Source of the DNA: an uncultured Bacteroidales bacterium
GTDB taxonomy: Bacteria > Bacteroidota > Bacteroidia > Bacteroidales > Paludibacteraceae
Assembly (NCBI GenBank): GCA_946403315.1
Contig: CAMIZK010000008.1
Span: 1 to 39,959 of the forward strand
Reading direction: 5' to 3'
Length of the DNA: 39,959 bases
Under the pieces are notes generated by a model. It saw nothing but the letters and a program-made list of their open reading frames with translations, had not been told where the DNA came from and did no database searches. Below, in pieces: positions 18,391 through 27,600 of this stretch (the first letter of the stretch is position 1; each line of letters starts with the position of its first letter). Both the position numbers and the translations under genes were made by a program.

Positions 18391-19355
18391 TTATTTTTCA
18401 TAATTATCCATATGATCACAGGCGCACCAAATAAGGCACTAACCGTCATAATCGGCAGCGGATGCACGAACAGCGAACAAATCACGTCGCATACCAGTAA
18501 CAGGCATGCACCGATCAGCGCACTCGCCGGTATCGTCACGCGGTGATTGGACGTCTTGAAGATCCCCCGCGCAATATGCGGCACCGCCACACCGATAAAC
18601 GCAATAGGACCGCAGAAAGCCGTGATACCTCCGGCCAACAGACCCGTCGCTAACACGATAAACAACCGCGTCCGACCGATATGAATACCCAAACCCCGTG
18701 CATAGTCTTCGCCTAACAACAATCCGTTCAGCGGTTTCAGACTCAGCAGCACAAACACCGTTCCTGCCATCAGGATAGGTACTAATAACTGCATATCCGT
18801 CCAACCGACACTGCTCAGCGAACCCATCGTCCACACAATAAACAGTTTCAACGCGTCCGGATTCGCGAACTGCTGCAGCAACGTCACCAACGCGCCCGCA
18901 ATAGCTCCGAACATGATACCCACGATCAGCAGACTCACGTTGCTCTTCACCCGCTTACTCACCGCCAGCACCAGCAACAGCACCAAGGTCGCACCGATAC
19001 ACGCCGCAATAGGAAGGCTGATGGCTGAAAGCTGAATGCTGAACGCTCCTAACATCGTTAGGAGAGCGACACCTAAACTCGCCCCTGAACTCACGCCCAA
19101 CGTATACGGCCCTGCCAACGGATTTCGGAATAAGGTCTGCATAATCAAACCGGTTACCGATAATCCGGCACCTGCCAAGATCGCTGTTACTGCCTTCGGC
19201 AGACGGATGTCATGTAAAATCCTTCCGTCTATCTCCGACATCGCTCCGAACGGCCATAACCATTCCGTACCGCCTTTGCATACGTCCAATATGAAAAGCA
19301 GCACCAATGCGATACCCAACGCACCAAATATAATCCCTGTTCGTGTACTATGCAT
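18387..19355 (-). CDS. FecCD-family iron/cobalamin ABC transporter permease
   Basis: RLPKAVTAILAGAGLSVTGLIMQTLFRNPLAGPYTLGVSSGASLGVAL, FCGPIAFIGVAVPHIAR, LVCDVICSLF. Confidence 0.95.
   Translation of the reverse strand: MHSTRTGIIFGALGIALVLLFILDVCKGGTEWLWPFGAMSEIDGRILHDIRLPKAVTAILAGAGLSVTGLIMQTLFRNPLAGPYTLGVSSGASLGVALLTMLGAFSIQLSAISLPIAACIGATLVLLLVLAVSKRVKSNVSLLIVGIMFGAIAGALVTLLQQFANPDALKLFIVWTMGSLSSVGWTDMQLLVPILMAGTVFVLLSLKPLNGLLLGEDYARGLGIHIGRTRLFIVLATGLLAGGITAFCGPIAFIGVAVPHIARGIFKTSNHRVTIPASALIGACLLLVCDVICSLFVHPLPIMTVSALFGAPVIIWIIMKNK
19014..19048. repeat. In-coding heptanucleotide array inside the fecCD-type gene
   Basis: aaggctg atggctg aaagctg aatgctg aacgctc; encodes LGAFSIQLSAISLP on minus. 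Confidence 0.85.
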
Positions 19356-19381
19356 GTACTGGTTATGTACTATCCCGCACT
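19341..19381. repeat. ~11-bp periodic array (GTACT core; AGTAC/AGTGC on minus) over the fecCD-type start
   Basis: gtact at 19345, 19356, 19367 and gcact at 19377. Confidence 0.7.
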
Positions 19382-19386
19382 ACCTT

Positions 19387-19407
19387 ATAATATACTATGT
19401 ATATTAT
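19387..19407. repeat. Perfect AT-rich inverted repeat ataatatac-tat-gtatattat
   Basis: 9-bp arms, 3-bp spacer. Confidence 0.85.
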
Positions 19408-19422
19408 CCCGTGATTTTGGAT

Positions 19423-20748
19423 TTATTCGATCTCTATACCGGTCACATTGTATTTCTTTCCGTTGCGTTCGATGAGCAACTGCCCCTCATGAACTACTTT
19501 CCGGCTGCTTGTCTTTGACGATTCAACCGCCTCTATTCCTTCTCCTTGTTCCGCAAAAGTGCCTAAGTAATAAGGTGCACGGCTGTTGATTGCGTGACCG
19601 GAGGTAGTACTTTGCTCATTCCAGAAACCGCGGTTGGACCACTTCTCTTCTACCAGTCCCGCCTTTGTCGCCCAGTTTACATAATCGCCGTTGCCTAAAT
19701 CTTCCGGAAACCAATAACTGATACCATCTACATTCTCCAGCGGCTTAAGGTTGTCCACGATATCCTTTACAAAATTAGTTTGTCCTTGAACGGAACATTC
19801 CCATGCATCCCGTGTATCGAAATTCACGCCTTGCGTCGGCCAATATTGGAAGTTATAAGCGCATTCCACAATATGCACACGTTTGTCGGGAAACAGCGTC
19901 TTCAGGTTCTTCAGCGCATTCACTAAATTGTTCTTGTCGCTCTTGTCTGCCACCTGTTCACTCGTCATATAGCCGTGCCAGAAAGGATAGTAACTCAGGC
20001 CGATTACATCGAAATCCACGTTTGCGTCAACCAGTTTGTTGTAATAGTAACTGTTGTAACCGGTATTTGTCGGACGGTCTGTATGTATGATGATTTGCGC
20101 GTTCGGACATTCGGCACGCACAGCGTCACATCCGGCTTTAAGCAGGTTCAGATACGCAGGCCAGTTGTCGTCTTTCTGTCCTTTGGAATAATCTGGTGTA
20201 AAATTGTACGGATGCACCTGAATACCGCATAGACCATACATGATCTCATTGCCTACCTGCACGAAATCCGGTGTCGCACCGGCGGCCTTCAGCGTCTGCA
20301 GCACCATATGCGTGTACACGCTTATACTGTCGGCCATCACAGCATCCGACGCACCCTTCCAAGCAGCTGGCGCTTGGATATGACCGGCATCCACCCACGA
20401 GTCCGAGTAGTGAAAATCCAACATGAAGTTCGCACCTGCGTCCTTGATACGCTTACCTAATGCCGTCACATACGCCAAATCCTGACAGATCGCATAGTCC
20501 GTAGTCTGATAATCAGGCGCTTTCTGATTCGGATGAACGAAAATACGTACACGGAACGTGTTCCATCCGCATTCTTCCTTCAACCATGTGATCAGATCAC
20601 TGATCTTCTTTCCGTTCACATCCTTGTAACCCGAACTGTATTGCTCATACTGCGGTAACATCGAGATGTCTCCTCCTACAAACTTTCCTTGCGCGTATGC
20701 GCATGTGCACAGGAACGCGATAATAAATAAGGTACAAAAACGCTTCAT
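19423..20748 (-). CDS. GH53 arabinogalactan endo-beta-1,4-galactanase
   Basis: Signal peptide MKRFCTLFIIAFLCTCAYAQ; GGDISMLPQYEQYSSGYKDVNG, NTFRVRIFVHPNQ, MLDFHYSDSWVDAGHIQAPAAW, VQVGNEIMYG, IGLSYYPFWHG. Confidence 0.96.
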   Translation of the reverse strand: MKRFCTLFIIAFLCTCAYAQGKFVGGDISMLPQYEQYSSGYKDVNGKKISDLITWLKEECGWNTFRVRIFVHPNQKAPDYQTTDYAICQDLAYVTALGKRIKDAGANFMLDFHYSDSWVDAGHIQAPAAWKGASDAVMADSISVYTHMVLQTLKAAGATPDFVQVGNEIMYGLCGIQVHPYNFTPDYSKGQKDDNWPAYLNLLKAGCDAVRAECPNAQIIIHTDRPTNTGYNSYYYNKLVDANVDFDVIGLSYYPFWHGYMTSEQVADKSDKNNLVNALKNLKTLFPDKRVHIVECAYNFQYWPTQGVNFDTRDAWECSVQGQTNFVKDIVDNLKPLENVDGISYWFPEDLGNGDYVNWATKAGLVEEKWSNRGFWNEQSTTSGHAINSRAPYYLGTFAEQGEGIEAVESSKTSSRKVVHEGQLLIERNGKKYNVTGIEIE

Positions 20749-20775
20749 TTCACTCTTTTTGTTAAAAATTGCATG

Positions 20776-20807
20776 CAAAAGTACAAAAAAATTTGCATAT
20801 ATGCAAA
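20776..20807 (-). promoter_or_regulatory. Promoter for GH53, minus strand
   Basis: Minus strand TTTG (20807..20804) - 20 nt - TACTTTTG (20783..20776). Confidence 0.75.
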
Positions 20808-20823
20808 AAAAAGTGTACCTTTG
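20792..20823 (+). promoter_or_regulatory. Promoter for the 20906 lipoprotein, plus strand, sharing a palindromic -33 region with GH53
   Basis: TTTG (20792) - 20 nt - TACCTTTG (20816..20823); TTTGCATATATGCAAA palindrome at 20792..20807. Confidence 0.8.
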
Positions 20824-20905
20824 CAGCCGATTTGTGTGATTTTTTATAGAAAATTCACGAAAAAAATTAAATAACGTTATTTATTAATTTTAAAATCAAA
20901 ACAAA

Positions 20906-21790
20906 ATGAAGAAATTTTTTGCATTTGTAGCTGCAGCGCTCGTAGCGTTCAGCTTCACCGCTTGCAACGAGAACAACCCGACTCCTGGTAAGGATGGTAA
21001 GTTCGCTATCTTGGTAGAGAATGTTACTGCAACAACTGCCGATGTTACTGTTACTCCGTCGGACACCAGCGCTTACTATTACTGGAGTGTTTACTATGCT
21101 GAGAGTATTAAAAACGTAGGTGACTCTCTGGGTATTTATTTGGCAGAGAACTTAAAAGCTGAGTATGGTTCTTATGATTGGGATTTGGTTGCTAGCTATC
21201 TTTTGATTAAAGGTCAGGATAATTACGCTTTAACAGGACTTCCTTCCGAGACCGATTTAGCGGTTGTTGCTTTCTATCTGGATTCTACTTACACTGTTCT
21301 TGGTGAAGTGGGTGTTAAGGAATTTACAACCCCGAAGATGGAAATTGCAGAAACGGTAGCTTTGAACTTTACTTCTGCTGAACTTGACCTCTCTTATTAT
21401 CAGGATTATGGTATCGTTGGTCTCTCTGGTAAAGCACAAGATGGTTATGACCTTGAACTCTTCTTCTATGCTGACGAACTAAATGGTACATTCACCGAGA
21501 GCGATTTCTACAGCGATGGTCAATATGTTTATAACTACGTAGAATGGGGAGATGGTGATGAAGATTGGACTCCTCTTGCTAAGATGAACTTAGTTGGAGC
21601 ACTCAATGCAGAGGCTACTGAGTATACTTTCAGTGGTTCTGTAGTTGGTAATAATGCTGTTGAGTACACCTTTAACGCTATTGCTACTATTGCTGCTGAG
21701 GAAGAAGAAGGTGGTGAGGGAGCTGCTGCTCCGAAGCGTGCTGCTAAGAAAGAGGCTCATAAGGTTGCAAAGAGAATCGTTAGAAAGTAA
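20906..21790 (+). CDS. Hypothetical lipoprotein with acidic then cationic C-terminal tail
   Basis: MKKFFAFVAAALVAFSFTACNENN lipobox; C-term AEEEEGGEGAAAPKRAAKKEAHKVAKRIVRK. Confidence 0.8.
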   Translation: MKKFFAFVAAALVAFSFTACNENNPTPGKDGKFAILVENVTATTADVTVTPSDTSAYYYWSVYYAESIKNVGDSLGIYLAENLKAEYGSYDWDLVASYLLIKGQDNYALTGLPSETDLAVVAFYLDSTYTVLGEVGVKEFTTPKMEIAETVALNFTSAELDLSYYQDYGIVGLSGKAQDGYDLELFFYADELNGTFTESDFYSDGQYVYNYVEWGDGDEDWTPLAKMNLVGALNAEATEYTFSGSVVGNNAVEYTFNAIATIAAEEEEGGEGAAAPKRAAKKEAHKVAKRIVRK

Positions 21791-21846
21791 AACTCTCTTC
21801 TGAACGGTTTTCTACTTTTGGAAAACTTTTCAACAATTTAAAAATT

Positions 21847-21880
21847 GCAAACGACTGTCTTTCAGCCGTTTGCTTTTTTG
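21847..21880 (+). terminator. Rho-independent terminator
   Basis: gcaaacgactg-tcttt-cagccgtttgc followed by T-tract; one mismatch in the stem. Confidence 0.85.
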
Positions 21881-21915
21881 TTTTGGATAACTTTTTCTTT
21901 TTGTTGAAAAAAAAA

Positions 21916-21947
21916 TTTGCACAATTGGAAAAAATGTAGTACCTTTG
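21916..21947 (+). promoter_or_regulatory. Bacteroidota-type promoter for nrdD
   Basis: TTTG (21916) - 20 nt - TACCTTTG (21940..21947). Confidence 0.8.
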
Positions 21948-21986
21948 CACCGTATTTCCGCTTGAACAAAATTAATACTATATATT

Positions 21987-24086
21987 ATGGAAACATACAT
22001 TATTAAACGTGACGGTAAGAAGGAACTTTTTACCATTGACAAAATCAAAAATGCCATTTCCAAGGCATTCATCGCAGTAGGCGCTTTTGCAACCGAAGAG
22101 ACATTAGGTGCCGTATTGTCGCACCTCCGCGTTCGTGACGGACAGACCGTTGAGGAGATCCAGAACCAGGTCGAAGTAGCCCTCATGGCCGAAGGTTACT
22201 ACCAGGTCGCTAAGGCTTTCATCCTCTATCGCCAAGGACATACAGAGGATCGTGAGACCCAGCGCCGTCTGGACTTTATGATGAACTATGTCCAGGCATC
22301 CAACGCTGCCGAAGGTTCGAAATTCGATGCTAACGCGAACGTGGAGCATAAGAACATCGCTACCCTCATCGGCGAACTTCCGAAACAGGGATTCATCCGC
22401 CTCAACCGCCGTCTGCTCACCGAGCGTATCAAAGAGATGTATGGCAAGGAACTCTCCGATCGGTATATGAACCTGCTTAACCAGCACTTCATCTACAAGA
22501 ACGACGAGACCAACCTCGCTAACTACTGCGCTTCTATCACCATGTACCCCTGGCTCATCGGCGGTACCAAGTCTATCGGTGGTAATGCAACGCCTCCTCA
22601 TAACCTCAAGTCCTTCTGCGGTGGGTTCATCAACATGGTCTTCATGGTTTCCTCCATGCTCTCCGGTGCGTGCGCTACGCCTGAGTTCCTCATGTATATG
22701 AACTATTTCATCGAGCAAGAGTACGGTGAGGATTATTACAAACGCGCAGACGAAGTAGTGGATCTCAGTAAGCGTCGTCGTACGATCGACAAGGTCATCA
22801 CCGACTGCTTCCAACAGGTTGTTTATAGCCTGAACCAACCTTCCGGTGCACGTAACTTCCAGTCCGTCTTCTGGAACATCAGTTACTATGACCGCTTCTA
22901 TTTCCAGTCGCTCTTTGAGCACTTCCGCTTCCCGAACGGCGAAGAACCGCATTGGGACAGCCTCAACTGGCTGCAGAAGCGTTTCATGAACTGGTTTAAC
23001 GAAGAGCGTACCCGTTGCGTCCTCACCTTCCCGGTTGAGACCATGGCCCTCCTCGCAGAAAACGGCGATATCAAGGATAAAGAGTACGGTGACTTCACGG
23101 CTGAGATGTATGCGAAAGGACACTCGTTCTTCACCTACGTTTCCGACAATGCTGACTCTCTCTCTTCCTGCTGCCGTCTGCGTAATGCTATCACCGACAA
23201 CAGCTTCAGCTATACCCTCGGTGCAGGTGGTATCTCTACGGGTTCTAAGTCCGTGCTTACTATCAACCTCAACCGCGCTATCCAGTATGCCGTACGTAAC
23301 AACATCCCGTATCAGGCTTACATCGAAGATGTCGTGGATCTTATGCATAAGGTACAGCTCGCTTATAACGAGAACCTCAAGTCGCTCCAAGAGAAAGGGA
23401 TGCTGCCGCTCTTCGATGCCGGTTACATCAACATCGGCCGTCAGTACCTCACCATCGGTGTCAACGGTCTTGTGGAAGCCGCTGAGTTCCTCGGTCTCGA
23501 GATCAAAGATACACCGGAGTATGCCCACTTTGTACAGGAACTCCTCGGTATCATCGAGAAGAAGAACAAAGAGTACCGCACCAAGGACGTTATGTTCAAC
23601 TGTGAGATGATTCCGGCAGAGAACGTAGGTGTTAAACATGCGAAATGGGATCGTGAAGACGGCTATGTCGTTCCGCGTGATTGCTATAACAGCTATTTCT
23701 ATATCGTAGAGGACAAGTCCCTCAACGTACTCGATCGTTTCCGTCTGCACGGACGCAAGTACATCGAGCACCTGACCGGTGGTTCTGCTCTCCACTGCAA
23801 CTTGGAGGAACACCTCAGCAAGGAGCAGTATCGTCAACTCCTCCGTGTAGCGGCTATCGAGGGATGTAACTACTTCACCTTCAATATCCCGAACACGATC
23901 TGTAACGACTGCGGTCATATCGACAAGCGTTACCTCAAGGAGTGCCCCCATTGCCATTCCAAGAATGTGGACTACCTCACCCGTGTCATCGGTTACATGA
24001 AGCGGGTTTCCAACTTCTCGGAGGCACGTCAGAAAGAAGCCGCTCAACGCTACTATGCTGAGAAAAGCAAAGCGCCTAAATGCTAA
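21987..24086 (+). CDS. nrdD: Anaerobic ribonucleoside-triphosphate reductase
   Basis: ATP-cone N-terminus (IIKRDGKKELFTIDKIKNAISKAF), NQPSGARNFQSVFWNISYYD, CxxC...CxxC zinc site (CNDCGHIDKRYLKECPHCHSKNVDYLTRVIGY); C-terminal glycyl-radical region weakly resolved by eye. Confidence 0.95.
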   Translation: METYIIKRDGKKELFTIDKIKNAISKAFIAVGAFATEETLGAVLSHLRVRDGQTVEEIQNQVEVALMAEGYYQVAKAFILYRQGHTEDRETQRRLDFMMNYVQASNAAEGSKFDANANVEHKNIATLIGELPKQGFIRLNRRLLTERIKEMYGKELSDRYMNLLNQHFIYKNDETNLANYCASITMYPWLIGGTKSIGGNATPPHNLKSFCGGFINMVFMVSSMLSGACATPEFLMYMNYFIEQEYGEDYYKRADEVVDLSKRRRTIDKVITDCFQQVVYSLNQPSGARNFQSVFWNISYYDRFYFQSLFEHFRFPNGEEPHWDSLNWLQKRFMNWFNEERTRCVLTFPVETMALLAENGDIKDKEYGDFTAEMYAKGHSFFTYVSDNADSLSSCCRLRNAITDNSFSYTLGAGGISTGSKSVLTINLNRAIQYAVRNNIPYQAYIEDVVDLMHKVQLAYNENLKSLQEKGMLPLFDAGYINIGRQYLTIGVNGLVEAAEFLGLEIKDTPEYAHFVQELLGIIEKKNKEYRTKDVMFNCEMIPAENVGVKHAKWDREDGYVVPRDCYNSYFYIVEDKSLNVLDRFRLHGRKYIEHLTGGSALHCNLEEHLSKEQYRQLLRVAAIEGCNYFTFNIPNTICNDCGHIDKRYLKECPHCHSKNVDYLTRVIGYMKRVSNFSEARQKEAAQRYYAEKSKAPKC

Positions 24087-24115
24087 CAGCCAACAGCTAA
24101 CTGCTAATAGCTAAT
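24081..24115. repeat. Heptanucleotide array, five units, at the nrdD-nrdG junction
   Basis: tgctaac agccaac agctaac tgctaat agctaat; spans nrdD stop to nrdG ATG. Confidence 0.88.
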
Positions 24116-24563
24116 GAAAGTAGCTTCTTTTGACATCGTTTTTCAAGAGATTCCGGGCGAGGTAACACTCGCCCTTAATCTCTCTAATTGTCCCTGCCAT
24201 TGTCCCGGCTGTCACAGCCCCCATCTGGCGGAAGACATCGGCGAGGAATTGACCACCGATCTCATCGACGGTCTCATCGACCGCTACGGCTCTATGATTA
24301 CCTGCGTCGCCTTCATGGGCGGTGACGCCAATCCCGATGAAGTCGCCCACTGGGCCGAATATGTCCGTCCGCTCAAGACCGCATGGTACTCAGGAAGAAC
24401 TAGTTTTCCTAGGAATCCTAGGGCCCTAGATTATCTTAAACTCGGCCCCTACATCGAATCGCTCGGAGGACTCAAATCGCCTACAACCAACCAGCGCCTC
24501 TACAAACGGGTAGGGAACGAATGGCAAGACATAACATCCTCGTTCTGGAAAAAGAACCTCTAA
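24114..24563 (+). CDS. nrdG: Anaerobic ribonucleotide reductase activating protein (radical SAM)
   Basis: CPCHCPGC (CxxxCxxC), VAFMGGDANPDEV, TAWYSGR, LDYLKLGPYIESLGGLKSPTTNQRLY. Confidence 0.95.
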   Translation: MKVASFDIVFQEIPGEVTLALNLSNCPCHCPGCHSPHLAEDIGEELTTDLIDGLIDRYGSMITCVAFMGGDANPDEVAHWAEYVRPLKTAWYSGRTSFPRNPRALDYLKLGPYIESLGGLKSPTTNQRLYKRVGNEWQDITSSFWKKNL

Positions 24564-24596
24564 AAAAATCCCCGCGAGATTTTCGCGGGGATTTCC
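24562..24596. terminator. Terminator hairpin between convergent nrdG and giant ORF
   Basis: aatccccgcga-gattt-tcgcggggatt. Confidence 0.88.
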
Positions 24597-24629
24597 TTTC
24601 GCCATTGGCCTTTCGCCATTCGCCATTAG
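24595..24629. repeat. Heptanucleotide array, five units, at the 3' end of the giant ORF
   Basis: cctttcg ccattgg cctttcg ccattcg ccattag; overlaps the giant ORF stop (24626-24628). Confidence 0.88.
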
Positions 24630-27600
24630 TAAATCAGTATCTTATCCGTCTGGCTTTGTTCTCCGTACATCGTTCGGATGAAGTAGATGCCATTGACCTC
24701 AGGAAGGGTCAGTTGCATAATTCCTTCTTCCAACTCGCCGTTACCTATGAGCATACCGGTGAACGAGTAGATAGCGTATTGTCCGCCGTGCGGCGCATCT
24801 ACATTCACTATAGGCATCTGTCTCGGCGCATTATTCGGATATACCTGAATAGGATTGCTTACCGTCGGGTAATCAGCAAACGGCAGATCCGGTTTCTGAA
24901 TGGTAATAGGATGGGTAGGAATAAGTTCCTCGTTGATACCTTTGCGCTTAGCCCACATGGTAACCTTGTCATCCTCTGCGAGTTCTTTAGTGTACAAGTA
25001 GTCGTGTTGATATGTAACAATCGCTCCTTCACCGATCTGCCATCTGATATCATCGAACTCATAACCGCAGTTACAATAGGTACTCAGCGGCGCTACTACA
25101 TCGTCCCAGTTTTGCTCAATAATCCAACTTGGATATCGAATCTGGAACTCTAACGGATCGGACTGAATATCGTTACATCTGTTGTGAATCAGAAGTGTAA
25201 CAGTGTAGTTACCCGGTCGAACTCCGCACTGCTGCTCCGGATAGCATTGGCTAACATCTGAAGGCTGCGGAATATTCACTTGAGCCATACCCTTTCTGCG
25301 TATAGGATTATTGTAACTATTCTTGAATCCTACCTGTTTTGCCGCATTGTCAAAGAGCAGGTCGTATGTCATTTCGCCTATTTGATCAACGGTAAAGTTA
25401 ATATCAAATGTCAATGCTTTCTCCGGAATGTAACCGATCTTCTCTGTACTAATGGTTGTGATAGACGAAGCAACAGAGAGGTGTAGAACACCAATGGCAT
25501 ATACTTTGTCGTTCGAATCACGGATAGTATCCGTATAAACACCCGGTTGGGAGTAGAGCTTGTTGTTGAAACTCCATCTGAACTCCGGTTCGTTGTCACA
25601 CAAAGTATATTCTGTTGTATCCGGTGTTATCACAATCAGGTGCAACACACGCGTACTATCGCATTTTCCGATTTGCCATGAGCGCTCATAGTCACCGCTA
25701 TTGTAATACTTGCGGTTTTCCCATGTGTATGGCAACTCTTCCGGTAACAGTCTCACAGTCGTATCCATTCGGAATACCGGATAAACGGTGAGGTTCAATG
25801 TGACGATAGAGTCACAACCGTCAACGCTCTTTAGTTTGACACGGTGCTCTCCATTCTTGTAAAACTTCTCGCCTCCAAATTCGACGGTATCGCCTTCACA
25901 TATCGTTTTGGTGACTGCCGGCATCTCATACGTCGGCGCTTCATATACCTCAATTCGGTAGAGGCTATCCATACGGTTGGTTACGGTCGATCTACGTACA
26001 AAGGTGTAGTAACCCGCGGTCCGAATAGTATCTTTATCAATAATGAGTTGTGAACCCGTACACAACGGAATCTGGTTCCAATCTGAGTAGTGCGTCGTCA
26101 CTACAAACTCAAGCAGATTGATACTGTCGCATCCGTACTGATTGAGGTAGTTGTCTTCAATAATGGTCGTCGCTACATCCGGTATCCATTTCTGGGAAGT
26201 TTGATCCCACTGCGGCATGCCTATCTTCGTGTCATCGTAATACTTGCCGTTATGGATATACGGCACATCTTCGTCCGTGATCACAATACGTGTCTTGGTC
26301 ATCGAGATCGGATTAACGATCAGCGTCAGGTTAACGATGGTATCAAACGATGACTCAGCTCCGCCACTGACTACGGCTGAGTATTTACCGGTTTTCGTGA
26401 TGATTTGACCATAGAAGTTGTAACCGTTACCATCGTCACAGATATATTTCGTACGCTCTACGGTGATCGTACGTTTCGTGTTCACCGCAATCTGGAAGAT
26501 AGAGTCACAACCATAAGCAGTCTTCAAGGTGTCGCGATAGATGGTATCCAACTTGGTGATGTGAATACCGTGGATATACGTTCCTTCTTGATCCAACTCT
26601 TTAATCAGATGTTGCTCATACGTGTAGAACGACGGATGGTTCGTTACCACCAACTCATATATACTATCGAAACCATAAGTGGTCAGATATCGGTCGAAGT
26701 AATGCTTCTCCACATTATCACCGTAACGCGTGAGGTATGGGTTCACTTGTGCCTTACCTTCTGCGTAGATCTTTTGTCCGTGCCATTCGATGGTATCCGG
26801 TGCACAGAGATCCAGGTACTCGGTGAAGTGGTAAGACGGGTGTACCTCCAAGTGCAGGTGATGGATAACATCGCAGCCGTAGTCGGTTTTGCTAATACAT
26901 TCATAGTCTCCGGTCTTATCCAAGACACGCGGAACACCCGTTGTCGCATCCGGACAGAAGGTATAGGTATCCTGATCAGATATATATACGGTATCCCATT
27001 TCTCAAATATCGGCTGTACGCTGATAATATAACGCGTCACACGGTCGCATCCGTTCTCGGCCGGAACCGTGTCGTAGTACGAACAACTTTCTCGGATTGT
27101 GTCTCCGTTAATGATAAACGTGTTGCCGAAGCAAAGGTTGATGTTCTCTTCCACATACTCCGTCTCTCGTACGAACAAATGCAAGGTCGTTACTACCCGT
27201 GATGAATCCGTCCATGCGGTCGGTAATGCATAATCACCTGTTTCACTGTACTCGTAGCCGTGCCATACGAAGGGTAATTCATTACTGCATACATACGCCG
27301 TCGTATCAATCTTGAAGTCTTTCAGAACCGTCAAAATTAACTGATACGTATCCACACATCCATTGCTGTTCTGACTTGTATACGTATAGATACCCGATGT
27401 CATACAGGTGTCGCCGTGGAACATCACCGTATCGCCGGCAAAAATCGTTCTTGTCTCCGTCTGATGGTTTATCGGCTGTACCTGCAACGACAGCATCACA
27501 ATCGAATCACATCCGTTCACCGCCGTCAGTGTGTCGTAATACGTTCCCGACTCCGTCAACATCCGGTTGTCGAATTGATAGAAGTCACCCTCACAGATAG

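Noticed and set aside
18387-19355. Lone FecCD permease as evidence of a new transporter system
   Set aside because: Partner ATPase and binding protein may lie elsewhere; orphan permeases are not unusual.
22104-24047. 647-aa minus-strand ORF antisense to nrdD
   Set aside because: Shadow ORF over a clear NrdD gene; composition is a reverse-complement artefact with no recognisable domain.
26405-27202. 265-aa plus-strand ORF and many shorter ones inside the giant gene
   Set aside because: Antisense shadows of the repetitive CDSI coding units; they recur because the sense repeat recurs.
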